A DNA stretch of 64,000 nt from the NCBI GenBank assembly GCA_018660685.1, contig JABJJW010000010.1, forward strand, positions 1-64,000, read 5' to 3'. Under the pieces are notes generated by a model, which was given only the letters and a program-made list of their open reading frames with translations, made no database searches and was not told where the DNA came from. This DNA is from Flavobacteriales bacterium. Lineage in GTDB: Bacteria > Bacteroidota > Bacteroidia > Flavobacteriales_G > Salibacteraceae. Of the stretch, positions 27,548 through 35,111 are shown one piece after another. Position 1 is the first letter of the stretch, and each line of letters begins with the position of its first letter. Made by a program: the position numbers and the translations under genes.

Positions 27548-29008
27548 CTAATTCGATTTTGGGTTGGTTCTTTTAAAGAGGAGCAGGGAGAAAAAGCGTT
27601 GAATACTCTTCGTGTAGGTTTCGAGTTCAAGCACTCTGCTATCTGTGCTCGCTTTGTACGTCAGAAAAAAGCCAATCGGCGTCAGAATGAGAGAAGCGAT
27701 CCACATTCCAATAAGCGGTTCAATCTCGTCTTGTTTTGCTAATTTCTCAAAGGTGATGGACGTGATGTGATAAGCCAAGAAAAACATGACGGATACGACC
27801 ACGGGTAAGCCAAGCCCGCCTTTCCTGATGATGGCGCCTAATGGAGCTCCAATAAAAAAGAGAATAATGCACGCGATTGACAGCGTAAACTTCCGATGCC
27901 ATTCAATTAAATGACGGTTGATACTCTTCTGATTTGATTTGATGATTTCTCCCTTGGCTTTAGTGAAAGTCTTGTTGCTTCTCATTTGAGATAAGGCAGT
28001 CTCTATGAGCTTACCCTTTTCTCGATCCATGAACTCGAAATATGCTGCCGTTTTCAAGCTATCCGCTCGATCTACTTGTAATATGATGCTAGCAGTATCA
28101 AAATCCCGTGGTAGTGATTTCTTTTTGATCATACTAATGTACTCCGCCTTCTTGTCGACCATTTTCACCTTATACGTATCGATGGCATTCTCGAGTTGAC
28201 CCAAGGTCAACATCTGGTAATTATCCTTGAAGATGTTCTTGTCTGTCCGTTCCATTTGGAATCCGCTCAAGTCAAACCTCATGATTTCTTCAGAAAAGGA
28301 AGACAACATATGCGGTCGTCGTTCTCCTTCAATTTCTTCATAACTAGCTCCTTCAAAAAGTTTGAAAACAAGGTAGCGCTGATCTAGAGTCATTTCCATT
28401 CTTCCAGAATCAGAACGAATCACATGTACATTCCCTTCTTTTCGCGTGTGGTCATAGATGAGAATATCGTTGAGGCTTTTACCATCTTCATGTTTCTTAC
28501 CTACTCGGATCACATACCCATCAATCCCACTGTAATAAACTCCTTCGGTGATGTCAAACGCTGGTTTCTTGTGCCGGATGTCATATAGAAGGGATGCGAA
28601 TTCCAGATTGGCCTTTGGCCAGACATAGTTGGTAAACAGAAAGGCCCCAATGCTTGTGAGCATCGTTACCAACAGAAGAGGGTACATTATTCGGAGCAAA
28701 CTCATTCCACTGGACTTCATGGCCACCAACTCGTAGTGCTCGCCAAAACTTCCAAAGGTCATTATGGACGCGAGGAGAATAGCAAGAGGTAATGCCATTG
28801 GAACGAGGTTCGCAGATGCATAGAAAAGAAGTTCAGCGATCAAATACCACTCAAGTCCCTTGCCCACGAGTTCGTCGATGTACTTCCAAAGGAACTGCAT
28901 GACGAAAATGAAGAGCGTAATGAAAAACGTCAGGATAAAAGGTCCGAGGTAGGACCTGATTATGAGCTTGTGAAGCTTTTTCAAGGTGTGCTTTTGATTG
29001 CGCACCAA
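27548..29008 (-). CDS. LptF/LptG family permease
   Basis: Inner-membrane part of the lipopolysaccharide export machine. The 486-residue protein has N-terminal helices with KYIDELVGKGLEWYLIAELLFYASANLVPMALPL and the coupling segment AMKSSGMSLLRI, a periplasmic jellyroll (about 110-340), and C-terminal helices (SIACIILFFIGAPLGAIIRKGGLGLPV). Bacteroidota often keep single LptF/G-like genes scattered; the partner is not in this window. The next gene, a glycosyltransferase, starts one base after the stop. Whether it is LptF or LptG is not decided. Confidence 0.9.
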   Translation of the reverse strand: MVRNQKHTLKKLHKLIIRSYLGPFILTFFITLFIFVMQFLWKYIDELVGKGLEWYLIAELLFYASANLVPMALPLAILLASIMTFGSFGEHYELVAMKSSGMSLLRIMYPLLLVTMLTSIGAFLFTNYVWPKANLEFASLLYDIRHKKPAFDITEGVYYSGIDGYVIRVGKKHEDGKSLNDILIYDHTRKEGNVHVIRSDSGRMEMTLDQRYLVFKLFEGASYEEIEGERRPHMLSSFSEEIMRFDLSGFQMERTDKNIFKDNYQMLTLGQLENAIDTYKVKMVDKKAEYISMIKKKSLPRDFDTASIILQVDRADSLKTAAYFEFMDREKGKLIETALSQMRSNKTFTKAKGEIIKSNQKSINRHLIEWHRKFTLSIACIILFFIGAPLGAIIRKGGLGLPVVVSVMFFLAYHITSITFEKLAKQDEIEPLIGMWIASLILTPIGFFLTYKASTDSRVLELETYTKSIQRFFSLLLFKRTNPKSN

Positions 29009-29033
29009 AGTTAACGGGAGTTAGGCTTAAATA

Positions 29034-29417
29034 TTAGCTACCTAAAATATGTTTTAACTCTCCGATTTGGGATTCCCAAAGAAGTCGTTGTTCCTCTTCC
29101 TCGTCTTCATCCACAAAGTCAGTTATTAAAAGAGCGACGTCACCAGTTAATGGGTCTGTTTTAATCAGGAACTCGAAGTAGTAATCAGTTCCTTCTAACT
29201 CTAGCATCTGATATCGAATAAACTGATCTTGCTTTTTAGCAAGAATAGTTGCCTCTTCAGTATTGCCTTCCCAAACAAACTTTGCTTCGTCCCTTTTGAT
29301 GGTAACATCATCCGCGAACCATTCGCTCAATCCACTCGATGTACTTAAACACTGATAAAGGATTTTTACCGAGCTTCTGATCATGAACTCTATCTCAATC
29401 TGCTTCTTCTCTGCCAT
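29034..29417 (-). CDS. START-like domain protein
   Basis: A 127-residue single-domain protein of the Bacteroidota START-like (AHSA1-related) family, starting MAEKKQIEIEFMIRSSVKILYQ and holding GLSEWFADDV. It ends with an acidic run (DFVDEDEEEEQRLLW). The internal ATG was chosen because it matches the beginning of the fold; an upstream ATG at 29483 would add 22 unrelated residues. The fold suggests a hydrophobic pocket; ligand unknown. Confidence 0.85.
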   Translation of the reverse strand: MAEKKQIEIEFMIRSSVKILYQCLSTSSGLSEWFADDVTIKRDEAKFVWEGNTEEATILAKKQDQFIRYQMLELEGTDYYFEFLIKTDPLTGDVALLITDFVDEDEEEEQRLLWESQIGELKHILGS

Positions 29418-29579
29418 ATTCAATTCACGTTGCTGAGGCTTGCTCAGGAGGGTCGCAATATAGGCTTTTGGGTGAGATATCAAAGTGAATCATGGACTTC
29501 TTCACAACTTGTCTGAAGAGGGTGAGAGGATGACAATAAATCTGAACTCTTCAGGTATAAATTGTATTGTGATGAAATC

Positions 29580-29587
29580 TATATTTG
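29580..29587 (+). promoter_or_regulatory. -7 box for tRNA-Met
   Basis: TATATTTG matches TANNTTTG and lies 33 bases before the tRNA, followed by GCACCCCGATTT, nearly identical to the sequence after the rpmG promoter. Confidence 0.65.
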
Positions 29588-29619
29588 CACCCCGATTTTT
29601 AATCAAGAATTAGGAATTT

Positions 29620-29693
29620 GGCGAGGTAGCTCAGACGGTTAGAGCGCAGGATTCATAACCCTGAGGTCGGGGGTTCGATTCCCCCCTTCGCTA
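29620..29693 (+). tRNA. tRNA-Met (CAT), elongator
   Basis: The 74-base sequence folds as a cloverleaf: acceptor GGCGAGG with CTTCGCT (two G-T pairs), D stem GCTC/GAGC, anticodon loop TTCATAA with CAT at 29654-29656, T stem GGGGG/CCCCC with loop TTCGATT. CCA is not encoded. The TTCATAA loop and the CAGGA/CCCTG arm fit elongator Met better than the lysidine-modified tRNA-Ile. An initiator is unlikely because the anticodon stem lacks three G-C pairs. Confidence 0.95.
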
Positions 29694-29698
29694 CGAGC

Positions 29699-29726
29699 AA
29701 AGCCACTCTTTCAAGGGTGGCTTTTT
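29699..29726 (+). terminator. Intrinsic terminator after tRNA-Met
   Basis: AAAGCCACTCTT pairs with AGGGTGGCTTT around a short loop and is followed by T residues; it ends the tRNA transcript. Confidence 0.85.
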
Positions 29727-29775
29727 CATTTCCAATCGCTTCTCTTAGATTCGCGAATCATCTGAATATTAAATC

Positions 29776-30816
29776 ATGCACAACCTTTCGAAAGCTACCA
29801 TTAAGAAACTAGTAATTCATAGAGTAGGGAATAGTGGGAGAGAGGAACCATTAGTCCTGAGTGAACGACACGTCCGATCACTTAAAGAGGAAGAGCAAGA
29901 CACACTTTTGAATTACTTTCTTAAAGGCCTTAAAGGGCCTGAGTATCATTCTTTTGGATTGGACGAGGAATCCAGTGAAACCCAAAAGGCAGTGGAAGCA
30001 ATCTTTCAAACGGCCGTTAGCTTTATCGATGGCAGTCATTCCTTAGCTAAAGAACTTTATAAAGCTTCGACACATACCCAAGTGAAATCAGGCGACTTGA
30101 TTGTGGTTGAGTTTGAGAATGTTGTGTTTAACGAGCTCGTGACGAATGCAATAGGCCTCTTCAAGTGTGAAACAAAAAAAGGAGTGATGATGATCGACCC
30201 GTCATTAGAACAGTTTTCTCTTGAATTCCTGGAAGGATATGACCTTGGTAAGATGGAGAAGGGATGCATCATTTTCAATTCTGAAGAGAAGGATGGATAC
30301 AGGTCCATTTTGGTGGACAACGCGTCCACTGTTGAGTTAGCGAATTACTGGAAGCGTGATTTTCTTGATATGCACGTGATTCAAAATGATTTCACGATGA
30401 CAAAGGATTACATGACCATGTGCAAGTCCTTCGTACTTGAGCAAGTTCCAGAAGAATTTGAAGTAGATCGCACCGTGCAAATGGAACTCCTGAATAGATC
30501 ATCGGGTTATTTTGAAGAACACGAAGAGGTGAATACCAAGGAATTCGCAACATCAATTTTAGAGCAGCCCGAGTTGATCGAGTCATTTGAGAATTATAAG
30601 GAACAGTATCAAGAAGAACGAGGAGTTGAAATACAGGATGAATTTAAAGCCGATAAGCCAGCCGTGAAGGCTGGAAAGAAGTTCTTTAAAAGTGTCCTCA
30701 AGCTCGATAAGAACTTCCATATATACGTCCATGGTAATCCTCAGAATATTGAAAGCGGATTTGACGAGGAGCGAGGAATGAAGTATTACAAGGTGTTCTT
30801 CAAAGAAGAACGATAA
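29776..30816 (+). CDS. Nucleoid-associated protein (YejK/NdpA family)
   Basis: A 346-residue protein matching the NdpA family (PF04245): the conserved N-terminal segment KLVIHRVGN, a SGDLIVVEFEN core, and the C-terminal YVHGNPQNIESGFDEERGMKYYKVFF. Family members bind the nucleoid in gammaproteobacteria; the role in Bacteroidota has not been settled. The last 31 bases overlap the convergent membrane-protein gene. Confidence 0.88.
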   Translation: MHNLSKATIKKLVIHRVGNSGREEPLVLSERHVRSLKEEEQDTLLNYFLKGLKGPEYHSFGLDEESSETQKAVEAIFQTAVSFIDGSHSLAKELYKASTHTQVKSGDLIVVEFENVVFNELVTNAIGLFKCETKKGVMMIDPSLEQFSLEFLEGYDLGKMEKGCIIFNSEEKDGYRSILVDNASTVELANYWKRDFLDMHVIQNDFTMTKDYMTMCKSFVLEQVPEEFEVDRTVQMELLNRSSGYFEEHEEVNTKEFATSILEQPELIESFENYKEQYQEERGVEIQDEFKADKPAVKAGKKFFKSVLKLDKNFHIYVHGNPQNIESGFDEERGMKYYKVFFKEER

Positions 30817-31529
30817 GCTTCCTGCGAAGATTTTGCCTCATTCTGCTTGAGTATTTCCAAGCCTCCTCTGAAAAAGAATATCGAGGCAACCGCCATCCAA
30901 ATATGACTGAAAGATCTGGAATTGAACCACTGATGGACATTCAGGTCATTCATAAATATTAACGCCGCCGCACCTGCCGCAGCTATTCCTATTAGCATAT
31001 TCAGACTCGCTTTGTTTCTCGTTTTGAGAAACAGCCAACCTTCAAGACTGAGCACTACGAACATCAGCCCATAACCTGAATGGAGTTCAACAAAGAAGAA
31101 ATTGACCGTATAGCTCACAACTCCTAGGAAAAATATGAGCTCGACTACATTGATCACTCTCAATGCCCGAATCATTTTGCCAGGGAAGAGCATGCCCGCG
31201 TGTTCGATGGCTGTTCGTTCAATCAGCATAATGGAGAACATGCTCGTAATCCACCCAATGAGCTTCATTTCGTGCGGCACGGCATACAGAAATCCATGAC
31301 CAAAAATCCCTCCTGACAATGTGGCTATAGCCATGAGCAGGTTGTAGTATTTGAAAAAAGTGATGGTTTTGGATTTATCTCTGGATTTATAAAAAACCCA
31401 GAAAAAATACGCACACAATACAGTAACGAGTAAGTCAGTAATAGTAACGATAGGCTCTTCAATCCTAAGATCCCATAGATAGAATACATTAATAGTGTCT
31501 CGGCTAACTGCTGGATTTGGAAACTCCAT
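30786..31529 (-). CDS. Seven-helix membrane protein in the formate dehydrogenase operon
   Basis: I do not recognise this 247-residue protein with confidence. It has seven hydrophobic segments (about 30-48, 60-80, 90-108, 125-148, 152-168, 176-195, 213-228). Conserved-looking polar residues lie near helix edges: SGGIFGHGFLY, ERTAIEHAG and NSRSFSHIWM. The Ser/His pattern recalls the ceramidase/PAQR (CREST) type of membrane hydrolase, a tentative comparison only. It starts immediately after the ferredoxin stop, so it is cotranscribed with the formate dehydrogenase genes. Confidence 0.75.
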   Translation of the reverse strand: MEFPNPAVSRDTINVFYLWDLRIEEPIVTITDLLVTVLCAYFFWVFYKSRDKSKTITFFKYYNLLMAIATLSGGIFGHGFLYAVPHEMKLIGWITSMFSIMLIERTAIEHAGMLFPGKMIRALRVINVVELIFFLGVVSYTVNFFFVELHSGYGLMFVVLSLEGWLFLKTRNKASLNMLIGIAAAGAAALIFMNDLNVHQWFNSRSFSHIWMAVASIFFFRGGLEILKQNEAKSSQEAYRSSLKNTL

Positions 31530-31748
31530 TTAGTCAAGTGTTATACTAAGGGCACCTGAGGGACATTTTGACACTTGATCGACAATATCATCTTTAGAGG
31601 CGTGTTCCACTTGAATCCAAGGTTTGTCCTTCGGTCTAAACACATTAGGTAATCCGCGAGCACAATTACCAGAATGTATACACTTGGATGGTTCCCATAC
31701 CACCTTAACGTCTTCTTTCGGATATTGCTTGGTTGCAGACATGATCAA
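31530..31748 (-). CDS. Mono-cluster 4Fe-4S ferredoxin-like protein (YjdI type)
   Basis: A 72-residue protein of the divergent 4Fe-4S mono-cluster family (PF06902). VVWEPSKCIHSGNCARGLPNVF and SKCPSGAL hold four Cys, enough for one cluster. It could pass electrons to or from the dehydrogenase encoded upstream. An in-frame ATG two codons in (MSATKQ) is an equally good start. It lies 11 bases after the MOSC gene and directly abuts the membrane-protein gene. Confidence 0.85.
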   Translation of the reverse strand: MIMSATKQYPKEDVKVVWEPSKCIHSGNCARGLPNVFRPKDKPWIQVEHASKDDIVDQVSKCPSGALSITLD

Positions 31749-31759
31749 TGCTCTTTTGG

Positions 31760-32308
31760 TTAAACTGGCTTTAAAGGATTATGTGGCCCTTCAGGTAATT
31801 CTACAGAAACATAATCATTTACCTGAACTTTTCCGCCTTTTAAAACGATAGCCATTATTCCTGCCAAACGTATTATCGATCCGTCATCCTGTTTTTGGAG
31901 AACCCTACTCATTAAGGTAGGGTCGATGCTGTTCAATTGATTGCAAGGATTTCTTAATCCTGTAACTTGAATTGTAACTTCATTTCCGAGTTTCAAAATT
32001 GCTCCTGTTGGGAGCTCGAGTAAATCAATCCCAGCTGTTGTTACATTCTCGCCCATAAAACCTGGTTGAACAGATATGTTATACTCAGAACTCAAAAAAT
32101 GGAATAGCTCCTCATGAATCAGATGGACCTGTCTTAAGTTAGGCGCATTGGGATCTTTTTTAACCCTGGATCGGTGCTTGACTTTTTTGCCCGCATGAGC
32201 ATCTCCTTCGATGCCGTGGCCTTCCGTAAATTGAAGTTCCTCTTTGCGGTCTTTTCTAAATGTGTGGGTGCTGCTTCTACTCAGAGCGACAACAGTTCCA
32301 TCAGTCAT
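31760..32308 (-). CDS. MOSC domain protein
   Basis: A 182-residue MOSC protein. The C-terminal domain of molybdenum-cofactor sulfurases has this fold and binds the cofactor; the conserved Cys is in TGLRNPCNQL (about residue 123) and GIEGDAHAGKK is the N-terminal loop. Its start overlaps the fdhA stop by eight bases. The context suggests work on the molybdenum cofactor of the encoded formate dehydrogenase, perhaps sulfur transfer; this is inference. Confidence 0.88.
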   Translation of the reverse strand: MTDGTVVALSRSSTHTFRKDRKEELQFTEGHGIEGDAHAGKKVKHRSRVKKDPNAPNLRQVHLIHEELFHFLSSEYNISVQPGFMGENVTTAGIDLLELPTGAILKLGNEVTIQVTGLRNPCNQLNSIDPTLMSRVLQKQDDGSIIRLAGIMAIVLKGGKVQVNDYVSVELPEGPHNPLKPV

Positions 32309-35087
32309 TCGATTCTTGTTCAGCGAGTGTTTTGAATTTGCCTTTACTCTTTCTGATTTTCACGGCAACAACTTTATATTCAGGGCACATCGCCTCTGAA
32401 TCGTGTTCATCGCTCGTTATTTCGTTCAACATGATTTCTGGGAAGTGGAAAGTTGAACTAAGAATCCCAGTCTTTACTTCGTCTGTCACCCTGGCTTTGA
32501 TATCCACTTTACCACGAGGCGATTCAACACAAACAAACTCTCCATCCCCAATTCCTTCCTTCTTGGCATCCTCGGGGTTAATCAGAAGAACATCCTCGGT
32601 CAGGATTTCAACGTTGCCCGTTCTGCGGGTCATAGCTCCACAGTTATAGTGTTCGAGTTCGCGATTGGTTGTGATGATGTAAGGATAATCCTTGTCGTAT
32701 TTATTGAGTTCATTGCTCTTCTCAAAATCGAAGAAACTAAAAGCTCCTTTTCCTCTTTTGAATTCTGTAATGTGAATGAGCGGGCTGTCCGTGCCATCTG
32801 GCTTTACAGGCCACTGCTTGCCATTATCACCAAGCTCATCCCATTTCACACCAGCAAAAAATGGTACTATCTGGCTTATTTCTTCCAGCATTCCATCAGG
32901 AGTGTAGTCAGCTTGTTCATAACCCATTTTGTTCATTACATCAATCACCTGTTGCCCATCGGGCTTGGTGCCTTCAATTGGCTCGATTACTTTTTGAACA
33001 CGCTGGATTCGACGCTCACCATTCGTAAATGTTCCGCTCTTTTCTAAGAAGCTTGCAGACGGTAATATCACCGTAGCGTGTTGAGCTGTTTCTGTCATAA
33101 AGAGCTCAGAAACAATCAATAGTTCTAATCCATCCATGGCCTTTCGGACTTTCGAAGTATTGGGATCAGTTTGGACCACATCTTCTCCGATTATCCAAAG
33201 AGCTTTAAGGTCTCCAGCTATTGCGGCATTGAACATCTCAGGAATCTTGTACCCAATGTGGCTTGGGACTTCCCGGCCGTAGAATTCATTGTATCGCTGA
33301 TTGGCAGCAGGATCAGTTACATCCATGTATCCAGCGCCTTGATGCGGTTGGGCCCCCATGTCGGCAGCGCCTTGAACGTTGTTCTGGCCGCGCAGTGGAT
33401 TCATACCCGAACCCTTTTTACCAATGTTTCCGGTAATCATCGCCAAATCTGCAATCAATTGTACAGTGAAGGTTCCCTGAGAGTGTTCAGTTACTCCAAG
33501 TCCATGAAACTCCATTGCCGCATTGGCACTTGCATATGCTTTAGTCGCTTCCCGGACTAGATTCTTATCTACACCTGTGATTGTCTCCAGCTCGTCGATA
33601 TCCAAGGCAAGGATTTCTTTTTTAAGCTCATCATAACCTTCGGTCCGGTTGTTTACAAAATTGAAATCCTCCCAGCCTTCACTTATGATGAAGTAGAGCA
33701 TCATGTTCAGCAAGGCAACATTGGTTCCAGGTTTCAGCTGGAGGTGATATTGAGCATACCTAGCCAGCTCGATCTTTCGTGGATCGACAATAATTCCAGT
33801 CACACCCTTCATCATGGCTTGCTTCAATTTAGCACCTGTAACTGGGTGAGCATCCGTTGGATTTGCTCCGATTACAAAAATGCAATCCGTGTATTTGATG
33901 TCTTCAATTGAATTTGTCGCTGCACCAGTTCCAAATGCACGCTGCATACCTAGCGCCGTAGGGCTATGACATACACGAGCGCAGCAATCAATATTATTTG
34001 TGCCAACTACAGCCCTCATCAACTTCTGCATGAGGTAGTTTTCTTCGTTCGGGGTTCGAGCCGATGAGATTCCTGCTATGGCGTCTGGGCCATTCTGATC
34101 TTTAATTCGATCGAATTCCGAAACAATGAAGTCATAGGCTTCATCCCATGATACTTCTTCAAATTCTCCGTTTCTCTTGATCATAGGAGATTTGAGTCGA
34201 TCTGGATGATCCACAAACTTGAATGCATACCTGCCCTTCAAACATGTGTGTCCTCCATTGGCTTCAGCATCATACGGTGCTTGAATGCTCAATATTTCAT
34301 TGTTGGTGGACGATACTTCTAGGTTGCACCCAACACCACAATATGTACAGACGGTTCGTGTCTTCTCGGTCGCCTTAATGGCCTTCGACTGGAAAATATC
34401 TGAAATAGCAGAAGTAGGGCAGGCTTGAGAACAAGCACCACAACTGACACATGGGGATTCCATAAAGGATTCATCCGCACCTTTAATAATTCGGCTGTCA
34501 AATCCACGACCCGCCATGCTTAGTACCATTTCTCCCTGTACCTCGTCGCAAGCTCTGACACATCGGTAGCAGTTAATGCACTTACTCAGATCAGAAGTCA
34601 TATAAGGATGACTCATATCCTTAGCTCTGTCGAGGTGATTATCTCCGGCTGGATATCTAACCTCGCGAATTCCAACTTTCGCTGCAACATCTTGAAGTTC
34701 ACAATTGCCATTCACCTCGCATGTCAAACAATCCAATGGATGGTCAGTGAGTACGAGCTCCATGATGTTCTTTCTGAGCTTTTGAACATTCTTGGATTCG
34801 GGATAGATCTGCATGCCCTTCGAGATAGGGGTGTGGCAGGAGGCCATTGTCCGAACTGCACCATTTTCCTGCATCGCAACATCTACACTGCACACTCTGC
34901 ATGACCCGAAAGGTTCAAGGTTTGGGGCGTCGCACAGTGTGGGAACCGCATCTTGACCTTGATGTCTCTTGATAAATGACAGTATTGTTTCTCCAGGAAC
35001 CATATCAAACGGAACCCCATCTATAAATGCAGTTTCCTTTTGAGCGATCTCTTTGATGTTGTCTACTGCGCTTGGATTTTTTGTCAT
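32301..35087 (-). CDS. fdhA: Formate dehydrogenase alpha subunit, Cys-type
   Basis: Molybdenum/tungsten formate dehydrogenase large subunit of 928 residues. An N-terminal 2Fe-2S domain has Cys52, Cys63, Cys66 and Cys84; a His-Cys3 segment HPLDCLTCEVNGNC (116-129) follows; two 4Fe-4S motifs (CINCYRCVRAC, CVSCGACSQAC) and the CTYCGVGC cluster come next. The catalytic segment CCARVCHSPT has Cys where selenoproteins use Sec. A molybdopterin-dinucleotide domain ends the protein. With the fused NuoEF-like subunit upstream this is a soluble NAD-linked enzyme oxidising formate to CO2. Confidence 0.93.
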   Translation of the reverse strand: MTKNPSAVDNIKEIAQKETAFIDGVPFDMVPGETILSFIKRHQGQDAVPTLCDAPNLEPFGSCRVCSVDVAMQENGAVRTMASCHTPISKGMQIYPESKNVQKLRKNIMELVLTDHPLDCLTCEVNGNCELQDVAAKVGIREVRYPAGDNHLDRAKDMSHPYMTSDLSKCINCYRCVRACDEVQGEMVLSMAGRGFDSRIIKGADESFMESPCVSCGACSQACPTSAISDIFQSKAIKATEKTRTVCTYCGVGCNLEVSSTNNEILSIQAPYDAEANGGHTCLKGRYAFKFVDHPDRLKSPMIKRNGEFEEVSWDEAYDFIVSEFDRIKDQNGPDAIAGISSARTPNEENYLMQKLMRAVVGTNNIDCCARVCHSPTALGMQRAFGTGAATNSIEDIKYTDCIFVIGANPTDAHPVTGAKLKQAMMKGVTGIIVDPRKIELARYAQYHLQLKPGTNVALLNMMLYFIISEGWEDFNFVNNRTEGYDELKKEILALDIDELETITGVDKNLVREATKAYASANAAMEFHGLGVTEHSQGTFTVQLIADLAMITGNIGKKGSGMNPLRGQNNVQGAADMGAQPHQGAGYMDVTDPAANQRYNEFYGREVPSHIGYKIPEMFNAAIAGDLKALWIIGEDVVQTDPNTSKVRKAMDGLELLIVSELFMTETAQHATVILPSASFLEKSGTFTNGERRIQRVQKVIEPIEGTKPDGQQVIDVMNKMGYEQADYTPDGMLEEISQIVPFFAGVKWDELGDNGKQWPVKPDGTDSPLIHITEFKRGKGAFSFFDFEKSNELNKYDKDYPYIITTNRELEHYNCGAMTRRTGNVEILTEDVLLINPEDAKKEGIGDGEFVCVESPRGKVDIKARVTDEVKTGILSSTFHFPEIMLNEITSDEHDSEAMCPEYKVVAVKIRKSKGKFKTLAEQESND

Positions 35088-35111
35088 GTCCTTCCGATTT
35101 TTTTGATTGGC

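Noticed and set aside
26392-27630. Glycosyltransferase starting at ATG 27630
   Set aside because: The extra 28 residues lie inside the LptF/G gene and precede the normal first strand; the TTG at 27546 fits the fold.
29620-29693. Initiator tRNA or tRNA-Ile (CAT)
   Set aside because: No run of three G-C pairs in the anticodon stem and a TTCATAA loop, which fit elongator Met.
33900-34020. Possible selenocysteine in fdhA
   Set aside because: The catalytic codon in RVCHSPT is a normal Cys codon and the frame is intact; there is no in-frame TGA.
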